DNA of 37,158 nt from Candidatus Adlerbacteria bacterium RIFCSPHIGHO2_12_FULL_53_18 (GCA_001775475.1 MEWW01000007.1:6519-43676), one strand, 5' to 3'; counted from the first letter of the stretch, positions 1 through 8,431 are shown. Notes: a model not told the origin generated them from the letters alone. Program-made: numbers and translations.

Positions 1-466
1 GGTCGTAGTCGCCGGGCGTCAAAAACTCTCCCGCTATGATGTCTTCGCCCAAACCCGTTACCGCATTTTCGAGTACGGGGTCGATGCCGACAATGTTGGC
101 GTTTGCGGTATCGGCTTTATCAGTGTCTTTGCGGGTTTGGTAGCCAGCTTCGAGCGTGCCCGCCATGCTGTAGCGCGGCGTTATAACCTCGATCTCAGGC
201 AACGAGTTAAGAAGTGTGATTAGGTTGGGACTGTTCTCAATGTAGCGCTTGTCCAAGGGCGCCGAGATGATGATGTCGCTCGTAAATTTGGTGCGCACCC
301 CCTCGACTGCGCCCTGCAAGAGCCCCACCAAAATGCCCGAGACTACCACCAGGTTCAGAAAGGTCAGTATCATGACCGAAATAATGAGCGAGGTGGTCCA
401 GAGGCTCGCGCGCCGCAGAGCCCGTAGTGCCAAAAACCAGCCGATACGGATATTGAGAGGTATCAT
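1..466 (-). CDS. ABC transporter permease, MacB/FtsX-like, N-terminal part (cut by window edge)
   Basis: This is the N-terminal ~155 codons of a membrane permease that runs off the left edge, so the ORF track missed it. Translation from the ATG at 466 begins MIPLNIRIGWFLALRALRRA, followed by a hydrophobic segment at about residues 22-50. After that comes a soluble region (SDIIISAPLDKRYIENSPNL and onward) typical of the MacB-type periplasmic core domain. Proteins of this kind pair with a LolD/MacB-type ATPase and a HlyD-like adaptor to export peptides, drugs or lipoproteins. The adaptor gene ends only 6 nt upstream of this start, so co-transcription is nearly certain. The ATPase gene is probably beyond the edge. 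The substrate cannot be inferred. Confidence 0.8.
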   Translation of the reverse strand, partial: MIPLNIRIGWFLALRALRRASLWTTSLIISVMILTFLNLVVVSGILVGLLQGAVEGVRTKFTSDIIISAPLDKRYIENSPNLITLLNSLPEIEVITPRYSMAGTLEAGYQTRKDTDKADTANANIVGIDPVLENAVTGLGEDIIAGEFLTPGDYD

Positions 467-472
467 GAGACG

Positions 473-1795
473 CTACTCGGAAAGTACGACTACTTCGCCT
501 GGAGAGAGACCTGAAATAATTTCTATCGAACCGATCGATGAGACAGCACCGGTCTCTACCTCGCGCTCTTTCATAGTCTCTCCTTCCATAACGCGCACGA
601 AGTCTTTGCCGTCGCGCGAAGTGACCGCGCGTTGCGGAATGCTGATAATGTTGTCTCTGCGGTCTGCGGTTATAACAACGTTTGCAGTCATGCCGGAGCG
701 TATCCGCTCGTCTTCCGCTACAAACTCCAGGATTGCTCGGTACGTGGAGACGCCGTCGCGCACCGTCTCTGCCGGGTCGACGGACACCACCACTGCATCA
801 AACAGCACTCCGCTGCCGTATGCATCGAGTGTCACGGCCGAAGAAGCCCCGGGCCACACGAGTGAGAGATTTATCTCCGGCACAAAGCTCTCTATCTGCA
901 GCGTATCGTCGCCAATGAGCGAAATAACCGGCTCATTAACTGCGGCGGTAGCGCCAACCTCGGTGTCAACCACTGTGATAATGCCGACAAACGGAGCGCG
1001 GAGTACATGTTCGTTTATTTCAGTCTGGATGCGCTGAACTTCAGCTTCGGCATTTGCAATCGCCTTCTCGCGCGTCCGGAGTGTCTCTTGATACGCGTTG
1101 TAGTTTGCAAGATACGATGAACTCTTGGTGTTTGGAATAGTTATGTACCAGATAGTATTCTCGTACGCGGCCTGCCCGTCTGGGAACGAAATAAACAGTC
1201 CGCGAGTGCCTAACGCTGTCGGCTCATTGTCGAGCACCTCTACCAGTCCCACGGTTTCCAGCTGGAACACGCGCAGCTCGTAGTCGGACGAGTTCTCTTT
1301 TTTAGTGATGCGTGCACGATACGTACCCTCTGCACCGTCGTAAATACCGGTGATTGCGGGCGCAGTGGCATCGTCGGACGAAGACGACGGTACGGCGGCA
1401 AGGTCGTCGGAGAGAAGGGTTCTGTAGGCGCTTGCAACAAGCTCATCCTGCTCTTTTTGTACTTTATCGAGGTCAGCCTGCGCCGTGCGGAGTTCTGCCG
1501 CAAGCACGCTGATACCGAGTGTGGCAAGTGTCTTCCCTGCAGCGACCCTGTCGCCCACTCTAACGTTAAGCGCTTCCACCCGACCTGTTTCAGAGAAGGC
1601 TAGGTCTACTTCCTGTGCTGCCACCACCTTGCCGGAAACGGAGACTTGCTGGAGAAATGTACCCTGCTCAACTACAAGAGTTTCAACAGGAACCTCGCCG
1701 TTCGAAAAGTAAAACCATGCCCCAAGTCCTGCGAGCACGGCAACTCCGATATACACCACGGGCTTTCCCGTAAGTTTTTGCAACGCTTTTTTCAT
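473..1795 (-). CDS. HlyD/RND-type membrane fusion (adaptor) protein
   Basis: A 440-aa periplasmic or extracytoplasmic adaptor of an efflux system. A single N-terminal membrane anchor covers about residues 14-30 (VVYIGVAVLAGLGAWFYF). It is followed by a lipoyl/barrel half (VSGKVVAAQEVDLAFSETG), a coiled-coil-prone helical hairpin interrupted by a long insert (about 85-260), the second lipoyl half (LRAPFVGIITVVDTEVG), and a C-terminal beta-barrel/membrane-proximal part (IPQRAVTSRDGKDFV). That order is the HlyD/MacA architecture. The gene lies between the ABC exporter (17 nt gap) and the MacB-like permease (6 nt gap), which supports a MacAB-like unit. The insert of roughly 100 residues between the coiled-coil halves is larger than I would expect and I do not recognise it. 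Confidence 0.88.
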   Translation of the reverse strand: MKKALQKLTGKPVVYIGVAVLAGLGAWFYFSNGEVPVETLVVEQGTFLQQVSVSGKVVAAQEVDLAFSETGRVEALNVRVGDRVAAGKTLATLGISVLAAELRTAQADLDKVQKEQDELVASAYRTLLSDDLAAVPSSSSDDATAPAITGIYDGAEGTYRARITKKENSSDYELRVFQLETVGLVEVLDNEPTALGTRGLFISFPDGQAAYENTIWYITIPNTKSSSYLANYNAYQETLRTREKAIANAEAEVQRIQTEINEHVLRAPFVGIITVVDTEVGATAAVNEPVISLIGDDTLQIESFVPEINLSLVWPGASSAVTLDAYGSGVLFDAVVVSVDPAETVRDGVSTYRAILEFVAEDERIRSGMTANVVITADRRDNIISIPQRAVTSRDGKDFVRVMEGETMKEREVETGAVSSIGSIEIISGLSPGEVVVLSE

Positions 1796-1812
1796 ACTGT
1801 CGTATCACTTTA

Positions 1813-3591
1813 CTATAACTTTTGTTTCTCCCAAAGCTCGAAAAAGCGCCCTTTTTTAACCATAAGTTCATCGAAATTGCCCGACTCCACCAGCTGCCCC
1901 TCTTCAAGGACCAGGATCTTATCCATCTCTTTAATAGTGGTCAGGCGGTGGGCGATAACGACTGCAGTTACGGTTTCGAAGAGCTGGTGAAGTGAGTCGC
2001 GGATTTTTTCCTCCGACTCGAGGTCAAGGTGCGAAGTTGCTTCGTCCATTAAAAGGAGTTTCGGCTGCCTATATATCGCGCGTGCGATTCCTAGCCGCTG
2101 GCGCTCGCCGCCGGAAAGCTTAATACCCTTCTCCCCTACTACCGTGTCGAGACCTTCAGGCAGTTTGCCGAGAAAGTCTGCGACATGCGCCGTCTCAAGC
2201 GCCCGCAGGAGCACTTCCTCGCTCTTTTTGTACTCCGGATTGGTAATCGTAATATTCTCCCTTAGTGAGAGGTTAAAGACCTCGGTGTCTTGGAGCACCG
2301 TCGAGACGTGGCGGAAGTAGTCTTTGCGGCTCAAGTCTTTTATCGATACATCGTCAAAGAGAATGTCGCCCGTAAATTCGTCTCGCTCTTTAAGGAGCAG
2401 TTTAAACAGGGTAGATTTGCCGGCTCCGGAGAGGCCTACAATGCCTATCTTTTCCCCGCGCTTGATTTCAAACGACACGTTGCGCAGAACCGGTAAGTCG
2501 CCGTAGGCGAACGAGACGTTTTTGAGAGCAATGCGCTGCCACTCCGGACTAAGTAGCACTTTGCCGACCTCGCTATCTATGCCGAGCGGCGACTTCGTAA
2601 TATCCTTCATGCGCGAAACCGAGAAGCGGGCGGTTATGAACTCCTGGGTTACTTCCGAGAGCTCGTCTACCGACGACCAGATGTTTACGAAATAGCCGTT
2701 GAACAGCACGAGAAAGCCGATCTCGTAATGGCCTTCGAGTATCCCCATGACAATAAACGCGAGGATGCCGAAGCGGAACCCCTGCCCCAAGAAGTTGAGC
2801 AAGGAGCTCCTGAGCTGAAAGCGAAAAATGCGCAGCTTTACTCTTTCGAAAAGTTTTGCGGTCTTTTTCTCCGCGATATCGTAGAGCTCGCGTGCTATGG
2901 CCATCACCTTAACGCTCCGAATATTGTTGATGGCCTCGAACATAATGCCACTCACCTGCTCCTCTTCCTGGTTGACCATGTAGGAGGCTGCGGCCGCACG
3001 CCTGGTGAGCACAAACGAGAGCGAGAAGTACAGCACGATAAAAATAAGAAGAAACACGAGTATCGTCCGGTCGAGAAGCGCGAAGATAAATATGATGCCG
3101 ACGAAGTTGACGATGATTTCTATAATATTGTCGAACCATACGCGTAAGACTTTGGTGAGCCCTGCGGCGCCGTTTTGGATGCGCTTTATCTTGTTGCCGG
3201 AGTTTTCCCGCTCATGCCACACCATGTCGAGCAAAAAGAGGTGCTTCAGGGTCTCGAGCGTCGCATCAAGAGCCACGCGCTCGGCAACACGGTAGCCAAG
3301 CCACTTCGCGGCAAAGCGCATGGTCGAATGCAGCACAACGGCAAGCCCCCAGAGTATGAGCACTACCCAAAGAGTGTCGAGCGACATGCCTGCCTCGTAG
3401 GTGGTGAGGAACGTAACTATGGTTGCAAACGCAAACGGCGGGTAGAGCCACACAAGGTCGGAGACCAGGCGAAAAAACGAGCCAAGCAAAAAACGCCATC
3501 GGTACGGCGCAATATGCCGACCGAGGTCTACGAAGAGGTTCCACGGGGAATACTCAACTTGCACTTCACTGAGACCCAACACTTTTTTCAC
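1813..3591 (-). CDS. ABC exporter, fused permease and ATPase (MsbA/LmrA-like)
   Basis: A 592-aa half-transporter. The N-terminal ~330 residues hold about six membrane helices of the type I exporter fold. The C-terminal ATPase has Walker A GLSGAGKST (about residue 390), the signature LSGGERQRLGIAR, Walker B LLLMDEAT and the switch His in VIAHRLTT. Such proteins dimerise and export lipids, peptides or drugs. The length is normal for the family. It sits 14 nt after the DUF305 gene and 17 nt before the HlyD adaptor, so it may belong to the long minus-strand transcript starting at csoR. The substrate is unknown. A link to metal stress is inferred from position only. Confidence 0.92.
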   Translation of the reverse strand: MKKVLGLSEVQVEYSPWNLFVDLGRHIAPYRWRFLLGSFFRLVSDLVWLYPPFAFATIVTFLTTYEAGMSLDTLWVVLILWGLAVVLHSTMRFAAKWLGYRVAERVALDATLETLKHLFLLDMVWHERENSGNKIKRIQNGAAGLTKVLRVWFDNIIEIIVNFVGIIFIFALLDRTILVFLLIFIVLYFSLSFVLTRRAAAASYMVNQEEEQVSGIMFEAINNIRSVKVMAIARELYDIAEKKTAKLFERVKLRIFRFQLRSSLLNFLGQGFRFGILAFIVMGILEGHYEIGFLVLFNGYFVNIWSSVDELSEVTQEFITARFSVSRMKDITKSPLGIDSEVGKVLLSPEWQRIALKNVSFAYGDLPVLRNVSFEIKRGEKIGIVGLSGAGKSTLFKLLLKERDEFTGDILFDDVSIKDLSRKDYFRHVSTVLQDTEVFNLSLRENITITNPEYKKSEEVLLRALETAHVADFLGKLPEGLDTVVGEKGIKLSGGERQRLGIARAIYRQPKLLLMDEATSHLDLESEEKIRDSLHQLFETVTAVVIAHRLTTIKEMDKILVLEEGQLVESGNFDELMVKKGRFFELWEKQKL

Positions 3592-3605
3592 TCTGTCTGC
3601 TCACT

Positions 3606-4178
3606 TTACCACGACGAGAGCCAGCCGCGCATCATCTCAATTTCCTGCGTTTGTGAAGTAATTATATTCTCTGCGAGTTGCTCCATCTCCGGCCGTTCGG
3701 TTCCAGCAGCAAGCATCTGCGCCATCATAACTGCCATCTCATGATGAACGATCATCTGCGAAAGAAATTCTTTATCGAAATCCGCTGCTGCCAGAAGCTC
3801 ATCCAAATCCCCTTCCATCCCCTCCATACGCATCATGCTGTGGCCGGCAGCGCTTGGTGCGGCATTAAACCACTCCTGATACCACGCGGTCATATCGTTG
3901 ATTTCCCGAGTTTGTGCATCAATGATGCCCTGTGCAAGCGAGAGAATTTCCGGACGCGCCGATTTCTCAAGTGCAAGCTCCGCCATCTCAATTGCCCCCT
4001 CGTGGTGCGGGATCATCTGGTCAATAAAATGCTGATCGATACCGTCACTTACTCCCATCATGGATGCCGGTCCCATCATATTAGAACCCGTGGGTCCCAA
4101 GAATGTAGGCGCCACAACAATGCCTATAAGCACACCGAGAATAAGCCCGCCAAGTCCTATCGTTATAGAAGAGTTCAT
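3606..4178 (-). CDS. DUF305 family protein, membrane anchored
   Basis: A 190-aa protein with an N-terminal hydrophobic anchor (about 5-30, IGLGGLILGVLIGIVVAPTF) and then two related His/Met-rich units: DQMIPHHEGAIEMAELAL and SQMIVHHEMAVMMAQMLA. The paired M-I-x-H-H-E motif is diagnostic of DUF305, a ferritin-like helical family common in copper and silver resistance loci. The repeated HH and Met residues suggest metal binding outside the cytoplasm; that is family-based inference. It is embedded in a cluster with a P1B ATPase and a CsoR regulator, which strengthens the metal role. The spacing of 14 nt to the next gene and 38 nt to the previous one fits an operon. Confidence 0.92.
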   Translation of the reverse strand: MNSSITIGLGGLILGVLIGIVVAPTFLGPTGSNMMGPASMMGVSDGIDQHFIDQMIPHHEGAIEMAELALEKSARPEILSLAQGIIDAQTREINDMTAWYQEWFNAAPSAAGHSMMRMEGMEGDLDELLAAADFDKEFLSQMIVHHEMAVMMAQMLAAGTERPEMEQLAENIITSQTQEIEMMRGWLSSW

Positions 4179-4216
4179 AAGTATATTGTTAGTATATAAC
4201 TCAATATAGCACGTTG

Positions 4217-4630
4217 TTAATACGAGATTTCTATCACGTCGCCATCCTGCATACGATAGTTTTCGAATTCGGAACTTTCTATTCCGTTGACCATCATTGA
4301 TCTGGCGGTACCAAAGTTCTTATCCCATACATTGAAGAATTTCTGTAGGGCAAGATCACTTTTTGTAACTCGCCCGCCAAACTCCATGTGGACGAGCCCC
4401 GGTTCATCGTCGTGCGTATGTATAGGGTTGTGCACCGCGCCAAGTCCCATATTTGCAGGAATCTCTACTTCTTCTCCATCAACACGGACTGTGACCTTGG
4501 CATGCCAATGCAGACCATTCTGTGAGAGAATTTCCCCCTGTTCTGCCGGAGATGATTGTGGCATATACCCCAAAGCTCCGATTGCTGCGACAAAGAGCGC
4601 AATAATTCCTAGCGTATAGATTGGTTTCAT
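4217..4630 (-). CDS. Small anchored His-rich protein of the metal island (HWHA/HTHD family, function unknown)
   Basis: A 137-aa protein with an N-terminal signal or anchor helix (about 5-22, LGIIALFVAAIGALGYM) and an exported domain. The motifs GLHWHAKV, EIPANMGLG, PIHTHDDEPGLVHMEF and FFNVWDKNFG are visible. The dense histidines (HWH, HTHD, VHME) look like a metal site. The C-terminal part (VNGIESSEFENYRMQDGDVI) resembles a small beta-grasp-like tail. I recognise the motif set from uncharacterised proteins of bacteria and archaea but know no assigned function. It lies 11 nt downstream of the dsbA-like gene and 38 nt upstream of the DUF305 gene, so a role in extracytoplasmic copper handling is a reasonable inference, not a demonstrated one. 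Confidence 0.82.
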   Translation of the reverse strand: MKPIYTLGIIALFVAAIGALGYMPQSSPAEQGEILSQNGLHWHAKVTVRVDGEEVEIPANMGLGAVHNPIHTHDDEPGLVHMEFGGRVTKSDLALQKFFNVWDKNFGTARSMMVNGIESSEFENYRMQDGDVIEISY

Positions 4631-4641
4631 AATTATCCTTG

Positions 4642-5352
4642 TTAGTTTTTAGTGAGGGCCGCTTCAATAGCCTGCCTAAACACTGCGTACGGCTGTGCAC
4701 CTTCGACCAGCTGCTTACCTACTATTGAACCGGGAGTGCCGCTGATGCCGAGCGCCGCGCCCTCGGCCTTGTCAGCGTCCATTTCTTTCTGATATTCATC
4801 TCCTTTTGATTTCACCAGAGTGGCGACTTTGCCCGTATCGCTCGCGCCAAGAACATTTGTCGTTATTGAAGTGATTTTAGCTTCAGTCGCCCAGCCGGAA
4901 TTTTCTTGGCCCTGATTATCGTATACGGCCTTGTGCCATAGATAGAATTTATCGGGCGCGACTTCCCACACAGCACTAGAGTACTGCCCCAGCGCCTGTG
5001 AGTCGGGGCCGAGGAATTGAAAATCCTTGAAGACTATTTTTACCTTGCCGGTGTCCACGTAGTCCTTGATGATCTGCGGCATTGCCCCCTGCTCATGGCG
5101 CTGGCAAAATGGACATTGATAGTCGTACCAATACGCAATAGTTACAGGCGCATTGGCATTGCCGATAAACGGTTCCCCTTCTGTTCTTACTCTGCTTATA
5201 TCAACATCAATAGCTGCCGGTTGCTCTGGGTTTGCCGCTACGGGCCCTGTAGGCTGCTTGTTTGTGAATATGACCGCGCCCGCGATGATAACTCCTGCGA
5301 TGATAATTGAGACCGATGGTGATAGGTTAAATTTTGATAGTTGAGCTTCCAT
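4642..5352 (-). CDS. DsbA-like thiol:disulfide oxidoreductase, membrane anchored
   Basis: A 236-aa thioredoxin-fold protein. An N-terminal hydrophobic segment (about 13-30, VSIIIAGVIIAGAVIFTN) anchors it outside the membrane. The catalytic motif CPFC lies within YWYDYQCPFCQRHE (about residue 80). The cis-proline loop is GISGTPGSIV near the C terminus, and between them is the helical insertion typical of DsbA. It would oxidise or isomerise thiols in exported proteins. In this cluster likely clients are the Cys-rich small membrane proteins, although that is inference. The upstream 62-nt gap contains a nested inverted repeat, so expression may be adjusted separately from the genes before it. Confidence 0.92.
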   Translation of the reverse strand: MEAQLSKFNLSPSVSIIIAGVIIAGAVIFTNKQPTGPVAANPEQPAAIDVDISRVRTEGEPFIGNANAPVTIAYWYDYQCPFCQRHEQGAMPQIIKDYVDTGKVKIVFKDFQFLGPDSQALGQYSSAVWEVAPDKFYLWHKAVYDNQGQENSGWATEAKITSITTNVLGASDTGKVATLVKSKGDEYQKEMDADKAEGAALGISGTPGSIVGKQLVEGAQPYAVFRQAIEAALTKN

Positions 5353-5362
5353 ACGTAATGTA

Positions 5363-5412
5363 AGGTTGATAGGGATAAAGAGCGCGGGCGTCAGTCACCG
5401 CGGAATCAACCT
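5363..5412 (-). promoter_or_regulatory. Nested inverted repeat in the leader of the dsbA-like gene
   Basis: Outer arms AGGTTGAT (5363-5370) and ATCAACCT (5405-5412) are perfect complements. They enclose inner arms CGCGG (5383-5387) and CCGCG (5398-5402). It fills most of the 62-nt gap inside the metal operon. There is no T-run after it on the minus strand, so it is not an ordinary terminator. It may be a transcript-stabilising or processing hairpin. Confidence 0.45.
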
Positions 5413-5415
5413 AAC

Positions 5416-5811
5416 TTAAAAAATCTTTGGATGCATTAATCCGCGAGCAATAAAGCGTTGCAGAGAATCATGTCCTCGAACTTCCAGATCGTAAGAGATG
5501 AGGACAGGCTGGGGCGATGGGTGAAGGAGCCACAGGTACTGACTAAAACCAAGCACAAAAAGCAGTGCAAAGAGCAGCAGTAACAACATCACCGCACTCT
5601 GCACCGGGATCGCAGCAACAAGATTTTGCCAAGCGCTCAGGTGTTCAAGCGGATTCATATTGCACATGGCGGTATTATGTCCCATGAGTGCGCAGCCACC
5701 TATATCCTCCATGCTATGGCCCATCATCATGCCGGAATACAAAGCGCCAGTCGCCCCCACGAGCAAAAAAGTGGTGATGATTATGCTGGTGAGTAATTTT
5801 CCGAGATGCAT
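5416..5811 (-). CDS. Small two-helix Cys/His membrane protein A of the metal island
   Basis: A 131-aa protein of unknown function. It has a membrane helix at about 8-26 and a short exported loop rich in Met, His and Cys (MMMGHSMEDIGGC, then C50, H57, WQN at 61-63). A second helix spans about 68-93 (VMLLLLLFALLFVLGFSQYL), followed by a basic tail. The loop pattern GC-x9-C-x6-H-x3-WQN recurs with nearly the same spacing in the 104-aa protein encoded at 6228-6542, so the two are paralogues. The ligands fit soft-metal binding at the outer membrane face. It is preceded by the DUF302 gene (14 nt) and followed by the dsbA-like gene, which could oxidise its cysteine pair. Confidence 0.82.
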   Translation of the reverse strand: MHLGKLLTSIIITTFLLVGATGALYSGMMMGHSMEDIGGCALMGHNTAMCNMNPLEHLSAWQNLVAAIPVQSAVMLLLLLFALLFVLGFSQYLWLLHPSPQPVLISYDLEVRGHDSLQRFIARGLMHPKIF

Positions 5812-5825
5812 AGAGTAATTATAAG

Positions 5826-6209
5826 CTACTTTGCGTTGTTGATTATGGTCTGAACTATGCGGTCGATTTCTGCTGGCATGTCTCCCAAATCGGCATTCGG
5901 AAAAAATTGGGGTAGGACAACAGGCCGCATGCCGGAAATGTACGTCTGGCCGTCTTTTACATACACGTTGATTTTACACGGCATGCAAAGTCCTATCTTG
6001 ATGTCCGCTTTCAAAAAATCATTGGCGAATTTCGCGTTGCAAAACTCGATGATTTTAAATGGTTCCCGTACAAACCCCTTCTCGGTCAAAGTCTTCTGTA
6101 CATCATGAACATATAAAACCCGCATGCCCGCTTCGGCAATTTTGTCTTGTGCGCTTTTAACCGCCTCGTCAAAAGCCTTCGTTGTCTTTACGGTGTAATC
6201 GAATGTCAT
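5826..6209 (-). CDS. DUF302 domain protein
   Basis: A 127-aa protein that is essentially one DUF302 domain. Visible family features are the IIEFCNAKFANDFL helix, the GLCMPCKINVYV strand with a CxxC pair, and the C-terminal NADLGDMPAEIDRIVQTII. No signal peptide is apparent, so it is probably cytoplasmic. DUF302 proteins are small alpha/beta proteins often found near redox or heavy-metal genes; their biochemical role is not established. The three cysteines could bind metal. It lies between the two paralogous small membrane-protein genes (14 nt to the next, 18 nt from the previous), inside the island headed by csoR and the P1B ATPase. Confidence 0.9.
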   Translation of the reverse strand: MTFDYTVKTTKAFDEAVKSAQDKIAEAGMRVLYVHDVQKTLTEKGFVREPFKIIEFCNAKFANDFLKADIKIGLCMPCKINVYVKDGQTYISGMRPVVLPQFFPNADLGDMPAEIDRIVQTIINNAK

Positions 6210-6227
6210 ACGTTCAAGCAGACCGTA

Positions 6228-6542
6228 TCATATCCGCAAACCAATCCTTAGTCCATTAGATAATTTCACCACCTCTCCCGCGAGGGCTGCAAGACGGGTA
6301 ACAAGAAATAACGCGAGCGCAACTACTACAAGGATCTCGACAACTATTGCCAAAAGCGCATTCTGCCAGTGCCCAACGTGGACAAGCACCTCTGCACATA
6401 CCACTGATAGGGGCGACAACGATGCACAGCCTGCCTCATGCTCGTGGGGAGATAGTGCAACCATCGCATAGAGCCCAAATACCGCCGCAAAGATAAATGC
6501 GAGCAAAAGTACGGGGGCAAGCTGTCTACTAAGAGCGATCAT
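6228..6542 (-). CDS. Small two-helix Cys/His membrane protein B of the metal island
   Basis: A 104-aa protein. The ORF track starts it at 6698, but that extension lies inside the ATPase gene in another frame. The ATG at 6542 overlaps the ATPase stop as ATGA, so 6542 is the likely start and translation is probably coupled. It has a helix at about 9-30, a loop PHEHEAGC (C39), C49, H55/H58 and WQN at 59-61, then a second helix at about 62-82. The loop matches the 131-aa protein at 5416-5811: the same Cys-Cys distance of ten residues and the same WQN before helix two. Function is unknown. Metal binding or delivery to or from the adjacent ATPase is inferred. Confidence 0.85.
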   Translation of the reverse strand: MIALSRQLAPVLLLAFIFAAVFGLYAMVALSPHEHEAGCASLSPLSVVCAEVLVHVGHWQNALLAIVVEILVVVALALFLVTRLAALAGEVVKLSNGLRIGLRI

Positions 6543-8431
6543 AGTGATTTGCGGCGCAAAAGTGCTGCGTTTACGGCGACAATAACAGTTGAAAGAGACA
6601 TAAACACCGCTGCGACCGCCGGCTGCAGCACAACACCCCACGCAGCAAGAGCACCAGCGGCAATAGGGAGCGCCACGACATTGTAGCCAGATGCCCAAAA
6701 GAGATTTTGAATCATTTTCGAGTACGTCAGGCGCGAGAGCCTAATGATTTTAGGAATATCGCGGGGGTCGTTGCGCACAAGGATGATGCCAGCAGACTCG
6801 ATGGCTACATTGGTGCCCGCCCCAACCGCAATACCAAGGTCTGCTTGAGTCAATGCCGGTGCGTCGTTGACGCCGTCGCCCACCATAGCGACCATCTCAC
6901 CCTTGCTCTGCAAGAGTTTTACTTTGTTCACCTTGTCCTCTGGGCGCACGCGAGCAAAAAATTCCTCTATGCCAAGTTCCGATGCCACCTCTCGCGCAAC
7001 CACCTCCGAGTCCCCGGTAATCATTGCAATATGAAGTCCCATATCGCGTAGTGCTTCGACCGCTTCTTTTGCCTCCGGTCGAGGCGTGTCTGCAACCGCG
7101 ATAGTACCCAACACCTCTCCGTTAACTTCGACCACAATATCCGCGCCACCGCGATGACCGACAAAGATTTGCCTCCCGCCGACATCTGCCTGCGCACCGG
7201 CACCAGGGATGCGTTTAAAATTTACCGCTTCCGGCACAACAAGACTGCGTTTCTGTGCCTCAGCGATAACTGCCTTGCCTATCGGGTGCTCCGAGTGCGC
7301 CTCTACCGCGGCGGCAAGAGCAAGTGCCTCGTCGGAGTTTGAATGCGTAACAGAGAACTTGCCTGCAGTAAGCGTGCCTGTCTTGTCAAAGAGCACGGTC
7401 GTGACGTTGCGCGCCGCCTCGAGTGCGAGGCGGCGTTTAACAAAGAAACCGTTTTTTGCTGCCATCGTGGTTGAGATAGAGGCGACAAGTGGGATTGCGA
7501 GCCCAAGCGCGTGCGGACAGGCAATGACAAGCACGGCAACTAGGCGCTCAACTGAAAAACCAAAGCTTTCCCCTACCATCACCCACACAACAAACGTAAT
7601 TGCACCAGCACCAACCGCAAGCAAGGTTAGATAAAACGCCGCCCGATCGGAGAGAAGCTGCAGGCGAGACTTTGAACTTTCTGCCTCTGCTACTAAACGC
7701 ATGACACCGGCAAGAAAAGTGCTTTCCCCTATCTTTTCTATCCGTATCGTGAGACTTCCATCTCCGTTTATTGCTCCAGCCACCACTTCGTCTCCTGTTT
7801 TCTTTTGGACCGGCCGCGACTCTCCGGTAATGAGTGCTTCATCCAATTCTGATTCACCTTCCACAATTATTCCGTCGGCCGGCACTTTTGCCCCAGGACG
7901 AACCAGCGCAATGTCACCCTGTCGCACATCACTAAGAGAAACGACTACTGTTTTGCCTTCACGCACAACCTCCGCTGTGTCTGGCAGCAGTTTAGCGAGT
8001 TCTCGCAATGCCCCCTTAGCACCCTGCACCGCGCGCATCTCAACATAGTGGCCTATGAGCATGACGGCGATCAGGGTCGAAAGCTCCCAAAAAAGTGTCA
8101 TGCCACTGCCGAACAACACAGAGCCCACACTGTAGAAGTATGCAGCGGAGATCGCAAGTGCAATCAGGGTCATCATGCCGGGAAGCCGCGCCTTGAGTTC
8201 GCTCAACGCACCTCTAAGGAATACAAGTCCGCCGTAGAAAAAAACTATGGAGCCGAGGACAAGCTGCAGATACGGTGAACCCGCAAATGTGGGCGCGCTC
8301 CATCCAACTAATGCCTCCGGCAAATCGGAGTAAAGAATGATGGGTACCGTGAGAACAAGCACCACCCAGAACTTTTTTAAAAAATCCTCGGTGTGATGTC
8401 CTGCGTGTTTATCATGTGATCCATGATCCAT
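6539..8431 (-). CDS. Heavy-metal P1B-type ATPase, CPH (CopB-like) subtype
   Basis: A 630-aa metal-exporting ATPase. The order is: a His-rich N-terminal tail (MDHGSHDKHAGHH), two extra helices typical of P1B pumps, actuator motif TGES, the membrane metal motif CPH (VIACPHALGLAIP), phosphorylation motif DKTGTLT, the P1B-specific HP dipeptide (SEHPIGKA), hinge TGD and GDGVNDAPAL. There is no N-terminal ferredoxin-like HMA domain; the His tail takes its place. CPH rather than CPC, with a His-rich N terminus, is the pattern of CopB-type pumps associated with Cu(II)/Cu(I)/Ag(I), so copper is the best guess. It begins one base after the csoR stop, and its stop overlaps the start of the next gene. 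Confidence 0.95.
   Translation of the reverse strand: MDHGSHDKHAGHHTEDFLKKFWVVLVLTVPIILYSDLPEALVGWSAPTFAGSPYLQLVLGSIVFFYGGLVFLRGALSELKARLPGMMTLIALAISAAYFYSVGSVLFGSGMTLFWELSTLIAVMLIGHYVEMRAVQGAKGALRELAKLLPDTAEVVREGKTVVVSLSDVRQGDIALVRPGAKVPADGIIVEGESELDEALITGESRPVQKKTGDEVVAGAINGDGSLTIRIEKIGESTFLAGVMRLVAEAESSKSRLQLLSDRAAFYLTLLAVGAGAITFVVWVMVGESFGFSVERLVAVLVIACPHALGLAIPLVASISTTMAAKNGFFVKRRLALEAARNVTTVLFDKTGTLTAGKFSVTHSNSDEALALAAAVEAHSEHPIGKAVIAEAQKRSLVVPEAVNFKRIPGAGAQADVGGRQIFVGHRGGADIVVEVNGEVLGTIAVADTPRPEAKEAVEALRDMGLHIAMITGDSEVVAREVASELGIEEFFARVRPEDKVNKVKLLQSKGEMVAMVGDGVNDAPALTQADLGIAVGAGTNVAIESAGIILVRNDPRDIPKIIRLSRLTYSKMIQNLFWASGYNVVALPIAAGALAAWGVVLQPAVAAVFMSLSTVIVAVNAALLRRKSL

Noticed and set aside
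249-1037. Plus-strand 262-aa ORF
   Set aside because: Antisense shadow of the HlyD adaptor and permease genes; Ser/Thr/Arg-rich composition with no domain, while the minus strand encodes clear families.
6543-6698. N-terminal extension of the 156-aa ORF upstream of 6542
   Set aside because: Lies wholly inside the P1B ATPase gene in another frame and has a Cys/Arg-rich unnatural composition; the ATGA overlap at 6539-6542 gives a better start.
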